This document shows positions 8,990 to 18,795 of a stretch of DNA of 64,000 nt, piece by piece. The stretch is from Streptomyces showdoensis (GTDB taxonomy: Bacteria; Actinomycetota; Actinomycetes; Streptomycetales; Streptomycetaceae): NCBI RefSeq assembly GCF_039535475.1, contig NZ_BAAAXG010000002.1:248001-312000 (forward strand). Reading direction: 5' to 3'. The translations under genes were made by a program, and so were the position numbers. The notes beneath the pieces are model-generated. The model did no database searches and was not told the origin of the DNA. It saw only the letters and a list, made by a program, of their open reading frames with translations. Numbering within the stretch: position 1 is the stretch's first letter; each line of letters starts with the position of its first letter.

Positions 8990-10768
8990 TCAGGAGTTCT
9001 CGACGTACACGTTGGCCAGGGCCGGGACGCCGTAGATCGGGTGGGTGGCGGCGCCGCCGATCTTCTCGCCGCGGAACTGGGAGATGCTCTTGTAGAGGAA
9101 GGGCACCAGCGGGACGTCCTTCATGACCGTCTCCTCCAGGTCGATCAGCTCCTCGGCCTTCTTCTGCGCGTCACCGATCCGCGCGATGCGGGCCAGCTCC
9201 CCGTCCACCCGCGGGTTGCCGTAGCGGATGGGGTTGGACACCGCGTCGAGGTGGCTCTCGTAGCCGAGGGGGAGCAGGGTCGACGGGGTGGGCCAGTCCA
9301 CGGAGTTGGTGGACAGGAACAGGTCGTACGGGTTGTCGCCGCCGCCGAAGACCACGTCGCTGAAGGCGGCCGGCGTGAGGCCCTTCGCGACGAGCTTGAT
9401 CCCGGCCTTGGCGAAGGCGTCGACGAGGACCTGGGCGACCTGGTCGTCCTGCGGGCTCTCCGTGGGGTACGCGTACGTCAGCTTGGTGACCTTCCGCTCC
9501 GCCTTGGCCAGGTGTTCCCTGGCCTTGGCGACATCGCCGGCGGGGGCGACGGGGTAGAGGTCGTACTTCTTCCAGCCGACGACGGCGGGAGAGGAGAGGG
9601 TGGTCGCGAAGTCGCCGGCGTAACGGCCGCCGAGGACCTGGCGGGCCTGTTCGCGTGGGAAGAGGTAGTGGATGGCCTTGCGGACCTCGGGGTCGGTGAC
9701 CCGGTCGTTCCTGATGTAGAGGTCCTGGGTGTAGGCGCCCTGACTGCCCGAGACGACGAGCCTGCGCTTGGCGGGGTCGCGTTCGACCGTGGCGATCAGC
9801 TCCGGCGGCAGCGTGTCCTTGGTGGTGAGCGTGGTCGCGCCGGCGCCCTGCCCGTTGAACACCTCCTGCGCGGTGTTGAGGGCCGCCTTGCCGAAGGTGA
9901 ACTCGAAGCGGTCCGGATAGGCGTGGCGGATCGAGTCGGTCTCCGGCTTCCAGTGCGGATTGCGCTCCAGGGTGAGGCTCTGGTTCTGCCGGTGCTCGAC
10001 GATCCGGTACGGCCCGGTGGCGAAGGGCTTCAGGTCGTAGCCGGTGCCGGTGTCCTTGTCCTCGCGGACCGGCGAGGAGGAGGACTGGGCGGCCATGTAC
10101 GGCACGTCGGACTGCGGCTCGGGGAAGTGGAAGACGAGGGTCTTGTCGTCGGGCGTCTCGATGGCCCTGAGGTCGCCGTCCTTCTTGGGGCCGCCGTACT
10201 TCTTCACGGCCTCGGTCCGGTCCTTGGATCCGGTGAGCCACTGCGGCCAGTACGTGGGGCCGATCTCGAAGCCGGGGGCGAAGGTGCGCTCGATGCCGTA
10301 CTTGACCTGCTGCGCGGTGACGGGCTTGCCGTCCTCCCAGGCGATGCCGTCCTTCAGCCGGTAGGTCCAGGTGCGACCGCCGTCGGAGGACGTGCCGGTG
10401 TCGGTGGCGAGGTCGCCGACCAGCCTGGGCCTGCCGTCGACGATCTGGTACTGCGTCAACTGCCGGCCCCACAGCAGGGAGGTGCTGTATCTCTCGCCGG
10501 CGTAGATCTTCTGCGGGTCGAGGTGGGAGAAGTCGGCCTCGTTGGCGACGGTGACGGTGCCGCCCTTGCGGGCTCCGGTGATCTCGGGGGCGGGTCCCCG
10601 GCTGTCCTTCGCGGTGCCGAGGGTGGTGGTCAGCAGCCGGCCGCTCTTGGCCGCGGTGCTGTTCTGCGCCGTGCCGGCGCCCGCGCCTGCGGAGCAGGAG
10701 CACAGCAGCACGGCGGCGGCGGTGGCCAGAACGGGGACGGCTGCGGCGCGGGTGGTGAATGCGGGCAT
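8990..10768 (-). CDS. Extracellular solute-binding lipoprotein, family 5 (peptide/nickel type)
   Basis: 592 residues. A lipoprotein signal ends in the lipobox LCSC (about residues 22-25). The mature part has the SBP_bac_5 layout: an early EADFSHLDPQKIY stretch, a KDGIAWEDGKPVTAQQVKYGIER segment (the family signature region split by a short loop), a large central lobe, and a C-terminal KDVPLVPFLYKSIS element. It captures the substrate outside the membrane and delivers it to the two permeases. It is second in the operon (gap 58 bases from the upstream permease gene). The ligand cannot be read from sequence; peptides, nickel chelates or opine-like compounds are all possible. Confidence 0.92.
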   Translation of the reverse strand: MPAFTTRAAAVPVLATAAAVLLCSCSAGAGAGTAQNSTAAKSGRLLTTTLGTAKDSRGPAPEITGARKGGTVTVANEADFSHLDPQKIYAGERYSTSLLWGRQLTQYQIVDGRPRLVGDLATDTGTSSDGGRTWTYRLKDGIAWEDGKPVTAQQVKYGIERTFAPGFEIGPTYWPQWLTGSKDRTEAVKKYGGPKKDGDLRAIETPDDKTLVFHFPEPQSDVPYMAAQSSSSPVREDKDTGTGYDLKPFATGPYRIVEHRQNQSLTLERNPHWKPETDSIRHAYPDRFEFTFGKAALNTAQEVFNGQGAGATTLTTKDTLPPELIATVERDPAKRRLVVSGSQGAYTQDLYIRNDRVTDPEVRKAIHYLFPREQARQVLGGRYAGDFATTLSSPAVVGWKKYDLYPVAPAGDVAKAREHLAKAERKVTKLTYAYPTESPQDDQVAQVLVDAFAKAGIKLVAKGLTPAAFSDVVFGGGDNPYDLFLSTNSVDWPTPSTLLPLGYESHLDAVSNPIRYGNPRVDGELARIARIGDAQKKAEELIDLEETVMKDVPLVPFLYKSISQFRGEKIGGAATHPIYGVPALANVYVENS

Positions 10769-10826
10769 GACGAACTCCGATGCGTGGTGCAGGTGTTGAG
10801 GGTGAGGGTGGGTGAAGGGGAGGGGT

Positions 10827-11753
10827 TCAGCGGACGGTGTGCGGGTCGAGCGCGTCCCGGACGGCGTCGCCGAGGAGGTTGAAGGCGAGGACGAAGACGA
10901 GGAGCGAGACGCCGGGGAACACCAGGTAGGTGGGGTCGTCGTAGAAGACCTCGGAGCCCCGGGAGATCATGCGGCCCCAGTCGGGGATGGGCTCGCTGAT
11001 GCCGACGCCCAGGAAGGACAGCGCGGCCTCGGTGGTGACGAACGCCGGCACCGTGAGGGTGATGTGCACCAGGACCGGTGCCCAGACGTTCGGCAGCAGT
11101 TCACGGAAGACGATGTGCCGTCGGCTCGCGCCGACGGCCCGGGCCGCCTCGACGAACTCCCGCTCGCGCAGGGACCGTACGAGGGTGCGCAGCACCATCG
11201 CGAGCGGTACCCAGCCGAAGGCGGAGAAGACGAGGACGAGGACGGTGAACTGCATCCAGGCGGGTTCGTCCTCGCCCGGACCGACGAAGCGGGTCTGGAC
11301 GACGGGGCCGAGCGTGAGCAGGAGCAGCAGCGCCGGGAAGGCCAGCAGCACGTTGCAGACGAAGGTGAACGCCCTGTCGACGAGGCCGCTGAGATAGCCG
11401 ACGGTGACGCCGACGACCACGCCGATGACGGCGACGACGGCGGCCGAGGCGAGGGCGATCAGCAGCGAGGTGCGTATGCCGTAGAGGAGCTGGGCGAGGA
11501 CGTCCCGCCCGAGGCCGGGTTCGATGCCGAACCAGTGCTGGGCGGAGACACCGCCGTTGGGCAGCATGGGCAGGCCTTCGGGGCTCAGCAGGCCGGCCTG
11601 GTTCTGACCGTAGTGCTCGGTGGGGTTCTTGCCGTAGAGGGCGGCGAGGAGGGGTGCGGCGGCGGCGAGGAGCAGGAAGAACCCGACGACGCCCAGCGAG
11701 ACGATTCCGACCCGGTCGCGCCGGAACGCCTGTGCCACCGATACCGCTGCCAT
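10827..11753 (-). CDS. Peptide/nickel-type ABC transporter permease (DppC family)
   Basis: 308 residues with an N-terminal helix after FRRDRVGIVSLGVVGFF and a long external segment carrying an HWFGIEPGLGRDVLAQLLYG stretch, which is diagnostic of DppC/OppC (the usual form is HxLGTDxxGRD). Five more helices and an EAA loop (ARAVGASRRHIVFREL) follow. It is the first gene of the four-gene importer operon (C, A, B, fused DF), an order different from the usual A-B-C-D-F. Confidence 0.93.
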   Translation of the reverse strand: MAAVSVAQAFRRDRVGIVSLGVVGFFLLLAAAAPLLAALYGKNPTEHYGQNQAGLLSPEGLPMLPNGGVSAQHWFGIEPGLGRDVLAQLLYGIRTSLLIALASAAVVAVIGVVVGVTVGYLSGLVDRAFTFVCNVLLAFPALLLLLTLGPVVQTRFVGPGEDEPAWMQFTVLVLVFSAFGWVPLAMVLRTLVRSLREREFVEAARAVGASRRHIVFRELLPNVWAPVLVHITLTVPAFVTTEAALSFLGVGISEPIPDWGRMISRGSEVFYDDPTYLVFPGVSLLVFVLAFNLLGDAVRDALDPHTVR

Positions 11754-11845
11754 GCTGCCGTACTCCCGACTCGCTCGGCCGCTCCCGTAGTGGGGGAGGG
11801 CCCTGGATCACGCCGGAGACGGGGTCCCCGCTCCGCACAGGGGGG

Positions 11846-11874
11846 ATTAGATCAGAAGGTCAACAGGCCTGCAA
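11846..11874 (-). promoter_or_regulatory. Candidate housekeeping-type promoter of the ABC importer operon
   Basis: Reading the minus strand: TTGCAG (complement of 11869-11874), 17 bases, then TCTAAT (complement of 11846-11851), about 90 bases before the DppC-type ATG at 11753. The rest of the 374-base gap (11754-12127) holds no ORF I can support; part of it is AT-richer than the surroundings and must also contain the promoter of the divergent phosphatase gene. Confidence 0.5.
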
Positions 11875-12127
11875 TGTGCCTAATTCGAAGGGTGAATGGC
11901 TTGAGGGCCTTGGATGTCAAGAATGTTTCCCCGTTCACGGTGCCGAAACAGGAATGCGCCCACATCGGCATGAAACGCCTGAACCGGAGAGACCGGCGTC
12001 ACAGGCTCCACCCGGGTCCCCGTCGTACGGCGGGGACAGCCGGCCGCGCCCCGTCCGACCCGCGCGTCGCGTCCGGAACCAGACCGAGCGCACTGCGGTC
12101 ACGACCGCTCGGAAGGATGATGGGACC

Positions 12128-14548
12128 ATGGAAGGGCTGCCTTTCACTCCCGGAGCGGATGAAGGCGGGCACCTCGGTCCGCCCCCGGCCGCTTTCGCCC
12201 TGCTCGACGCGGACGGAGTGCTCGTCGGCTGGAGCCCCGAGGCCGAGGCCCTCGTGGGCTATCCCGCCGCGCAGGTGCTGGGACGCCACGCGGCGGACCT
12301 GCTCGTGATGTCGCACGCCGATCGCGACGGACCGGGAGGGCCGCACGCCGCTCGCGACGGGCCGGAAGGGCGGCGGACGCACCCGCGGCCGCGGTTCGGC
12401 GGGACCCGCAGTGCCGTCGTGGACGTGCGCCACCGCAGCGGACACACCGTGCGCGTGGCGGTGACTCTGCGTCCCCTGACCCCCGCTCCCGACGGGAGCC
12501 CCACCGGCCGGGCCCCCTCCGCCGTCCTCATGGCGACCGAGCTGGAGGGGCTTCGCTGGTGGGAGACCCGGCAGGCGATGCTGCAGGGGCTCGTGACCCA
12601 GTCGCCGGTCACGCTGACCATCTACGGACCCGGCGCGCGCCTCCTGTGGGCCAACGCGTCCAGTGTCCGGGAGCTCGGCGGCGACCTGGAGGCGTCCCTG
12701 GGCCGCTCCATGACCGAACTCTTTCCCGGCGACGTCCTCACCACCCAGCACATGGCGCCGCCCGAGGAGTTCGTCCGGCAGATCCTCGAGTCCGGCGAAC
12801 CGGTCATCGACGTGCACTTCCGAGGGCGCGCCCCGGCCGACCCGCGGCGTGAGCGCGTCTGGTCCTCGTCCTACTTCCGGCTCCTGGACGGCCGGGGGGA
12901 GCCGGTGGGCGTGTGCGAACAGTCCATCGACGTCACCGACCACTACCGTGCCCAGCAGCGCCTGGAGCTGCTGGCGGAGGCCGGCGCGCGGATCGGGGCG
13001 ACGCTCGACCCGTCCGGAACGGCAGCGGAGCTCGCCAAGGTCGCCGTGCCGCACTACGCCGACGCCGTGCTGGTCGACGTGGCGGCGGAGGTGCTCGAAG
13101 GGGAGGAGCCGCAGCCCGTCACGGCAGGGGGCCTGGTGCGCGTGGCCGATACCGACGGAGAGCCCTCCGCGGTGGGCGAGCGGGTCGCGTACGCCGCCGG
13201 ATCGCCGCAGGCCGAGGGCCTGGCCGCGGGACGTACGACCGCGGACGCCGTGGGCGCCCCGCGACGGCTCCACGTCCCGCTGATCGTCCGGGGGACGCCC
13301 TTGGGCCTGGTCACCTTCGTGCGGGGCGACGACTCGGAAGCCTTCGACGACGGCGATCGGGCGGTGGCGGAGGAGCTGGCCTCACGGACCGCCGTGTGCA
13401 TCGACAACGCCCGGAGGTACCTCCGGGAGCGCAGCGCGGCGTTCCTGCTCCAGCGCAGCCTGCTGCCACGATCGCTGCCCGAGCTGAGCGCGGTCGAGGC
13501 GGCGAGCCGCTACCTTCCCGCCGACAGCCACCTCGGCGCCGGCGGTGACTGGTTCGACGTCATCCCGCTGTCCGGCGCACGGGTCGGACTGGTCGTGGGG
13601 GACGTCGTCGGCCACGGGCTGGGAGCCGCTGCCGCCATGGGGCGCCTGCGCGCGATGGTGCGCACCCTGGCCGAGCTGGACCTCACGCCCGACGAACTCC
13701 TGGCCCGGCTGAACGACCAGGTCGGCAAGGACGCGACGGACCGGAACGCGAAGGGCCCGGACGGCGGCGGCGCCGTCGGGGCGACCTGCGTCTACGGGAT
13801 CTACGATCCGGCTTCCGGGACGAGCACCTGGGCGGCGGCGGGACACCCGCCACCGGCCGTCGTTCCGCCGGAGGGCCCCGTCGGCTTCCTCCGCCTGCCG
13901 CCGGGGCCCCCGCTGGGCGTGGGGCGGCTTCCGTACGAGGGCGCGGAAGTGGAGCTCGGGGCGGGAAGCCTGGTCGTCCTGTTCACCGACGGCCTCGTGG
14001 AGGCCCGGGGGCAGGGCGCCGAGGTGGGGACGGCCCGCCTGGCGGCGGTGCTCGGGGAGCAGCGGGGGTCGTCCGCCGACCTGGTGTGCGCCCATGTCGT
14101 CGCGGAGCTGGCGTCGGACCGCGTGCGGGACGACGCGACGCTCCTCGTCGTGCGGACCCGCGCGCTGGACGCACGCCAGGTAGCGGCCTGGGAGCTGCCC
14201 CCGGACCCCTCGCTCGTCGCCCGCGCGCGGTCGATGGCCGCGGAACAGCTCGGGCGGTGGGGACTGGACGACCTGGCCTTCACCACGGAACTGGTGGTCA
14301 GCGAACTGGTCACCAACGCGATCCGTCACGCCTCGGGACCGATCGGTCTGCGCCTCATCCGGGACCGTTCCCTCATCTGCGAGGTCTCCGACGCGCAGCA
14401 CACCTCACCGCATGCCCGTTACGCCGGCAACGACGAGGAGGGCGGACGCGGGTTGTTCATGGTCTCCCAGCTCACCGAGCACTGGGGCACGCGCTACATG
14501 CCGACAGGCAAGACGATCTGGGCGGAACAGGCCTTGCCCGTGCCCTGA
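12128..14548 (+). CDS. PAS-PAS-GAF-SpoIIE phosphatase with C-terminal anti-sigma-type ATPase domain
   Basis: 806 residues, cytosolic. In order: PAS 1 (about 15-75), PAS 2 (about 150-265, from VTLTIYGPGARLLWANASS), GAF (about 280-430), a PP2C/SpoIIE phosphatase domain (about 445-670; GAGGDWFDVIPL and VVGDVVGHG carry the metal-binding Asp residues), and a HATPase_c domain of the RsbW/SpoIIAB kind (about 690-805; ELVTNAIRHA). Proteins of this build tune anti-sigma-factor/antagonist switches by dephosphorylating an STAS-domain antagonist. GGAAGGA about ten bases before the ATG supports the start. No sigma factor or STAS gene is adjacent, so the target is elsewhere. Confidence 0.9.
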   Translation: MEGLPFTPGADEGGHLGPPPAAFALLDADGVLVGWSPEAEALVGYPAAQVLGRHAADLLVMSHADRDGPGGPHAARDGPEGRRTHPRPRFGGTRSAVVDVRHRSGHTVRVAVTLRPLTPAPDGSPTGRAPSAVLMATELEGLRWWETRQAMLQGLVTQSPVTLTIYGPGARLLWANASSVRELGGDLEASLGRSMTELFPGDVLTTQHMAPPEEFVRQILESGEPVIDVHFRGRAPADPRRERVWSSSYFRLLDGRGEPVGVCEQSIDVTDHYRAQQRLELLAEAGARIGATLDPSGTAAELAKVAVPHYADAVLVDVAAEVLEGEEPQPVTAGGLVRVADTDGEPSAVGERVAYAAGSPQAEGLAAGRTTADAVGAPRRLHVPLIVRGTPLGLVTFVRGDDSEAFDDGDRAVAEELASRTAVCIDNARRYLRERSAAFLLQRSLLPRSLPELSAVEAASRYLPADSHLGAGGDWFDVIPLSGARVGLVVGDVVGHGLGAAAAMGRLRAMVRTLAELDLTPDELLARLNDQVGKDATDRNAKGPDGGGAVGATCVYGIYDPASGTSTWAAAGHPPPAVVPPEGPVGFLRLPPGPPLGVGRLPYEGAEVELGAGSLVVLFTDGLVEARGQGAEVGTARLAAVLGEQRGSSADLVCAHVVAELASDRVRDDATLLVVRTRALDARQVAAWELPPDPSLVARARSMAAEQLGRWGLDDLAFTTELVVSELVTNAIRHASGPIGLRLIRDRSLICEVSDAQHTSPHARYAGNDEEGGRGLFMVSQLTEHWGTRYMPTGKTIWAEQALPVP

Positions 14549-14606
14549 CGGCCACGCGCCGCGACGAGGCGGACCTGGCCCGCGGGACCCGGCCGCCGGG
14601 GGCGGC

Positions 14607-15698
14607 TCATGGCGTGTGCATGCGTACGGCCAGGGCGGCGATGTCGTCGTCGAGGCTGCCCCTGCTGTGGCGCAGGAGGTCGTGGTGCAGGGCCGTGAGT
14701 AGATCACGGGGAGGCGTGGGGGGCTGCCGGCGCATCCACGCCGTCAACGGGAAGAACTCGCCGTCCCGGGCCCGGGTTTCCGCGATCCCGTCCGTGTAGA
14801 GGAGGAGGACCTCCCCGGGAGCGAAGTCGAAGGCGTCCATGCCGTAGTGGTCGCCGATCAGCTCCGCGAGACTGAGCAGGGGCGAGGGGTCGGACGGCTC
14901 CAGGACGCGCACGCTCTTCAGGCCGTGGACCAGGGGCGGGGGGTGTCCGCAGTTGACGATGGTGATGCGGCCGCCCTCGTGCGGGATCTCGACGAGCAGC
15001 GCGGTGGCGAAGCGTTCCATCGGCGCCTCGGGCGGATGGGCGGCGTTGTGCCGGGCGCAGCTGGCGTCCAGCCGGCGGGCGACGTCGGCCATGGAGGCTT
15101 CGCCGTGTGCCCCCTCCCGGAAGGCGTTGACGATCGCAGCGGCGGCTCCCACCGCCGGCAGCCCTTTGCCCCGTACGTCTCCGATGAGGAGCCGTACGCC
15201 GTACGGGGTGTCGACCACCTCGTAGAAGTCCCCGCCGATGCGGGCCTCCGCGGCGGCCGCGAGGTACAGCGACTCGATCTCGATGTTCCGGAAACGGTGC
15301 GGCAGGGGCCGCAGCACCACCTGCTGGGCGGCGTCGGCGACCAGCCGCACCTGGAACAGCGTGCGCTCCCGCTGGAGCCGGACATGGCTTCCGTACGCGG
15401 CGGCCACGGTGACCGCGACGATCCCCCCGCAGGTCCACCACGTCCCCAGGTCGGGGAAGACGAAGCTGAGGCCGATCATCAGAAGGAGGCAGACGGTCCC
15501 GAGAAGGACGGTCGGGAGGACCGGCCACATGGAGGCGGCCAGGGCCGGCGCCGCGGGCAGGAGCCGGCTGAAGGCCATCTCCGGCGGGGTGGCGTAGGCC
15601 AGGCTGGCGATCACGACGGTCAGAATCACCGGCGACAGCCGCACGAGCCTGCCGTAGCCGTTGCTCCGACGGAGCCGCGGCCGTCCGGACTCGATCAT
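14607..15698 (-). CDS. Membrane-anchored PP2C/SpoIIE-type protein phosphatase
   Basis: 363 residues from ATG 15698 (MIESGRPRLRRSN). Three or four transmembrane helices occupy about residues 20-115; a short linker leads to the PP2C domain (about 130-363) with IGGDFYEVVDT and LIGDVRGKGLPAVGAAAA, then NCGHPPPLV and LLLYTDGIAETR, all standard SpoIIE-family motifs. It likely reads a membrane cue and dephosphorylates a cytosolic partner. It converges on the preceding phosphatase gene (58-base gap). The in-frame extension up to 15863 is Pro/Arg-rich and unlikely to be translated. Confidence 0.87.
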   Translation of the reverse strand: MIESGRPRLRRSNGYGRLVRLSPVILTVVIASLAYATPPEMAFSRLLPAAPALAASMWPVLPTVLLGTVCLLLMIGLSFVFPDLGTWWTCGGIVAVTVAAAYGSHVRLQRERTLFQVRLVADAAQQVVLRPLPHRFRNIEIESLYLAAAAEARIGGDFYEVVDTPYGVRLLIGDVRGKGLPAVGAAAAIVNAFREGAHGEASMADVARRLDASCARHNAAHPPEAPMERFATALLVEIPHEGGRITIVNCGHPPPLVHGLKSVRVLEPSDPSPLLSLAELIGDHYGMDAFDFAPGEVLLLYTDGIAETRARDGEFFPLTAWMRRQPPTPPRDLLTALHHDLLRHSRGSLDDDIAALAVRMHTP

Positions 15699-15920
15699 GA
15701 ATCCCAGCGTATCCGCGAGGGGCCCGCTCAGCGACGTGACGAAGGGGGCCCCATGGCACGGGGCGGCCCTGCCGGCCGGCGCGGGTGGGACCCCGCGAGC
15801 CGGCTGCCGGGCAGGAGCCCGGCTCAGGCGCCTCTTCCCGTGCCCCAGGAGGCAGCGGGCCATGCTGTCGGTCGTGGCCGGGGTCCCGTCGCCGCCGGAC
15901 GCGCCGGGCCCGGTGCCGCC

Positions 15921-17273
15921 CTACAGGAGCGGCTGGGCGGGTGCCGGACCGAGCGTGGTGGTGCCGGCGGTGCGGTGGCCGAGGCCCGTGCGGTACGCGT
16001 CGAGGGCCGCCTCCACCCGGCCGGTGCGGCGCAGCAGGTCGCCGAGGAGCCGGCACAGGTCGGCGAGGTCGCCCGCGGCGCCGGCCCGTTCCAGGAGGCC
16101 CAGTGCGCGGAGGTAGTGCTGCTCGGCCGCCTCGGTGTCGTGGGCGTCCTCGGCGATGATGCCGAGCAGCCGGTGCGCGGCGGCCGAGTGCACCGCGCCG
16201 CGCTCAGGGGAGAGGCCGCCGAGCACTCCCCGGAGGAGCTTCGACGCCTCCTCGGACGCGCCGCGCCGGTGGAGCACGTCGGCGAGTTCGACGGCGACCT
16301 GACTGCTGTAGAGGGTGGCGCGCCGGGAGTCGAGCATGGCCAGGGCGGCGCGCAACTCCTCCTCCGCGCGGGAGAGTTCGCCTTTCTGCGCGTACACGTA
16401 CCCGCGCATCCAGCGGCAGTTGGCCAGCTCCGTACGGATCTTCAGCTGGTGGTACATCTCGGCGGCCTTGGCGAGTGAGGCGTCCGCCTCGGCGATCCTG
16501 CCCTCGGCGAGCAGGGTGCGCGCGACCGAGCGGTGCATCCGGGCGATCAGCGCCGGGTCGCCGGCCTGGGGGGCGAGGGCGAGGGCCAGTTCCGCCGCCT
16601 GCGCGGCGCGGGCCTGCGCGCCCATGTCCATGTAGGGACTGATCAGGGCGGTGTGGAGCAGGAGCAGGGCGTCGGGGTCGTGCAGTCCGGCGAGGTTGAT
16701 CTCGTCGAGCGTGGACTCCAGGAGGTAGACGGCGTAGCGGAGTTCACCGGCCAGGTAGTGGGCGACGGCGCGGCCGCGCCGGGCCGGGACGCGGGCGGGC
16801 AGCGAGGCTGTGGCCAGGGTGTTCTCGGCGTGCTCGAAGTGTTCGCGGGCAGCCGTGAGGTCGCCGGTGTCGAGACGGCATTCGCCGAGCCCGAGCAGCG
16901 CGGTGGCCTGTTCGTCGACGAGCCCGTGCGTCACGGCCTCCGCGAGCAGCTCGGCGTACTGGAGAGCGGCCTGTTCGGCCTCGCCGTCGGTGAGGACGCG
17001 TTGCGCCTCGGTGAGCCGGAGCCGCAGGCCGGAGGCGAGGTGGGCGGGCCGTCCGGTGGCGAGTTCGTCGAAGGCGACGCCGAGCCGGCCGGCGAGATGG
17101 TGCAGCGCCTCGTCGGAGGGGCGCACCCGGCCGGCCTCCAGGGTGGAGACGTAGGCGGGCGTGTAGGAGGGCTCGGCCAGCTGTCTCTGTGTCAGTCCCC
17201 TTTCGCGCCGCAGCCGTTGCACTCTGCGGCCGATGATCTCGGGGTCGTCCCGCTTCGCCATGCGCTCCATCAT
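15921..17273 (-). CDS. XRE-family regulator with TPR repeats
   Basis: 450 residues. An N-terminal helix-turn-helix (about 12-66: RRVQRLRRERGLTQRQLAE ... YVSTLEAGRVRPSD) is followed by about ten degenerate TPR-like helical hairpins to the C-terminus. This architecture is common for Streptomyces regulators that respond to a small ligand or peptide bound by the TPR part. ATG 17273 has AGGGG seven bases upstream; the ATG at 17261 is an alternative. It is divergent from the M64 peptidase gene, which makes that gene a plausible target. Confidence 0.88.
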   Translation of the reverse strand: MMERMAKRDDPEIIGRRVQRLRRERGLTQRQLAEPSYTPAYVSTLEAGRVRPSDEALHHLAGRLGVAFDELATGRPAHLASGLRLRLTEAQRVLTDGEAEQAALQYAELLAEAVTHGLVDEQATALLGLGECRLDTGDLTAAREHFEHAENTLATASLPARVPARRGRAVAHYLAGELRYAVYLLESTLDEINLAGLHDPDALLLLHTALISPYMDMGAQARAAQAAELALALAPQAGDPALIARMHRSVARTLLAEGRIAEADASLAKAAEMYHQLKIRTELANCRWMRGYVYAQKGELSRAEEELRAALAMLDSRRATLYSSQVAVELADVLHRRGASEEASKLLRGVLGGLSPERGAVHSAAAHRLLGIIAEDAHDTEAAEQHYLRALGLLERAGAAGDLADLCRLLGDLLRRTGRVEAALDAYRTGLGHRTAGTTTLGPAPAQPLL

Positions 17274-17387
17274 GCCAGTGCCCCTCGCTGTCCTCGCCGG
17301 TGAGAGCGCTGCCGTGACGGTTCCGGGCCGTCGGCCCGCCTTGCCCGTCCCGTCCCGGGCCTTGTGTCCCCGACTCCCAACCCCCTA

Positions 17388-17407
17388 GCTTAAGCCGCTG
17401 GTTAAGC
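17388..17407. promoter_or_regulatory. TTAAGC direct repeat in the XRE/M64 divergent promoter
   Basis: TTAAGC occurs at 17390-17395 and 17402-17407, 12 bases apart; the first copy is part of the perfect palindrome GCTTAAGC (17388-17395). It lies 30-50 bases before the M64 start in an otherwise GC-rich gap. Candidate operator, possibly for the divergent XRE-TPR protein (inference). Confidence 0.4.
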
Positions 17408-17438
17408 AGATTTACATCACGGCTTGAGAGAGGTCGTC

Positions 17439-18779
17439 GTGCTCAGACACGGATCTACCCGCACCCGCTGGATCGTCTCCGTCGGCGCCGCTGCCACGGC
17501 CGCCGCCCTGCTCGCCGGCGCGAGCGCGTCCGCCGCGGAGCCCGTCCCCGTCACCGGCACCGTCCCGGTGGCGACGCACGAGGTCGAGTACTTCGACGGC
17601 CCCCGGGCCGAACCCCGGCACAAGAGGGTTCCGGCCCAGGCCCCGGCGAGGATCACCGGCCAGCGGCGGGCGACCGCGACCACGCCCGCCCCGGCCACAG
17701 CCGCGGTGACCCCCGTCCAGGAGACCGGACCGGTCTCGGGGCGGCTCGACCTGGTCGTCATGGGCGACGGCTACACCGCCGGGCAGCAGGCCGACTTCCA
17801 CGCGGACGCGCAGGCCACGCTCGACGCGGTCTTCGCCATCGAGCCGTACGCCAGCTACCGCGGCCTGTTCAACATCTGGCTGGTGGACGCCGCCTCCGCC
17901 GAGTCCGGCGTCTCCGGCGACCCGACCGCAGCGGTCGTGAGGGACACGGCCCTCAGCTCCTACTTCTTCTGCGAGGACACCGAGCGGCTGCTCTGCCTCG
18001 ACACGTCCAAGGTGACCGCGTACGCCGACCAGGCGCCCGCCTCCGACATCGTCTTCGTCATCGCCAACTCCACCAAGTACGGCGGCGCGGGCTACAGCTT
18101 CCCCACCCCGCCGGACGGGGCCTCGTACCGCGGCATCGCCACCATGTCCTCCGACAACCCGCAGTCGTACCTCATAGGCGCCCACGAGCTCGGCCACTCG
18201 ATAGGCCTGCTGGCCGACGAGTACCAGTACGCCGGCTACGGCGCCTACCCGTACCCCTCGTCCGACAGCGCCAACATCTCCGTCACCGCCGACCTCGGCA
18301 CGAGCAAGTGGTACCGCTGGCTGGGCGAGCAGGACCCGACCGGCTCCGTGATCGGCACCTACGAGGGCGGCGACTACTACGAGACGGGCGTCTACCGCCC
18401 GACCGGCACCTCCCTCATGCGCACCCTGGCCTCCACGCAGTTCAACCACGTCGGACGCGAGGCGATGATCAAGGGCTTCTACACCTACGCGGACGCCGTG
18501 ACCTCGACCGTGCCGACCGGGACCCGGGTGCGCGCGACCCAGGCCCTCACCGTCCGGCTCGCCCCGGTGTCCGGCCTCGCGCGTCCGGTCCTGACCTGGT
18601 ACGTCGACGGGAAGCCGGTCACCCGGGCCACGGGCGACCCGTCGGTGACCCCCGCCGAACTCGGCGCGGTCCGCAGCGGCCAGCGGGTCACGGCCACGGT
18701 CACCGACACCACGCGGGCCGTCCGCGACCCCGCGGTCCGCGCGGCGACGAGCAACTCGCTGACCTGGCGCGTGCGCTGA
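17439..18779 (+). CDS. Secreted M64-family (IgA-type) zinc metallopeptidase
   Basis: 446 residues from GTG 17439 (GAGAGAGG six bases upstream). The signal peptide ends after SASAAEP at about residue 33. A propeptide-like region is followed by the M64 core: the LVVMGDGYTAGQQADF entry motif, then AHELGHSIGLLADEY with His249, Glu250 and His253 and the DEY downstream. An Ig-like beta domain (about 365-446, beginning VPTGTRVRATQALTVRLAP) closes the protein. The enzyme would act on protein outside the cell. It is divergent from the XRE-TPR regulator and ends at a hairpin terminator. Confidence 0.9.
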   Translation: MLRHGSTRTRWIVSVGAAATAAALLAGASASAAEPVPVTGTVPVATHEVEYFDGPRAEPRHKRVPAQAPARITGQRRATATTPAPATAAVTPVQETGPVSGRLDLVVMGDGYTAGQQADFHADAQATLDAVFAIEPYASYRGLFNIWLVDAASAESGVSGDPTAAVVRDTALSSYFFCEDTERLLCLDTSKVTAYADQAPASDIVFVIANSTKYGGAGYSFPTPPDGASYRGIATMSSDNPQSYLIGAHELGHSIGLLADEYQYAGYGAYPYPSSDSANISVTADLGTSKWYRWLGEQDPTGSVIGTYEGGDYYETGVYRPTGTSLMRTLASTQFNHVGREAMIKGFYTYADAVTSTVPTGTRVRATQALTVRLAPVSGLARPVLTWYVDGKPVTRATGDPSVTPAELGAVRSGQRVTATVTDTTRAVRDPAVRAATSNSLTWRVR

Positions 18780-18795
18780 CGCTCCCCGACGACGA

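Noticed and set aside
7976..10882. A 968-codon plus-strand ORF across the ABC operon
   Set aside because: It is antisense to three well-supported transporter genes, and its Gly/Arg/Val-rich translation is typical of the mirror frame of high-GC genes.
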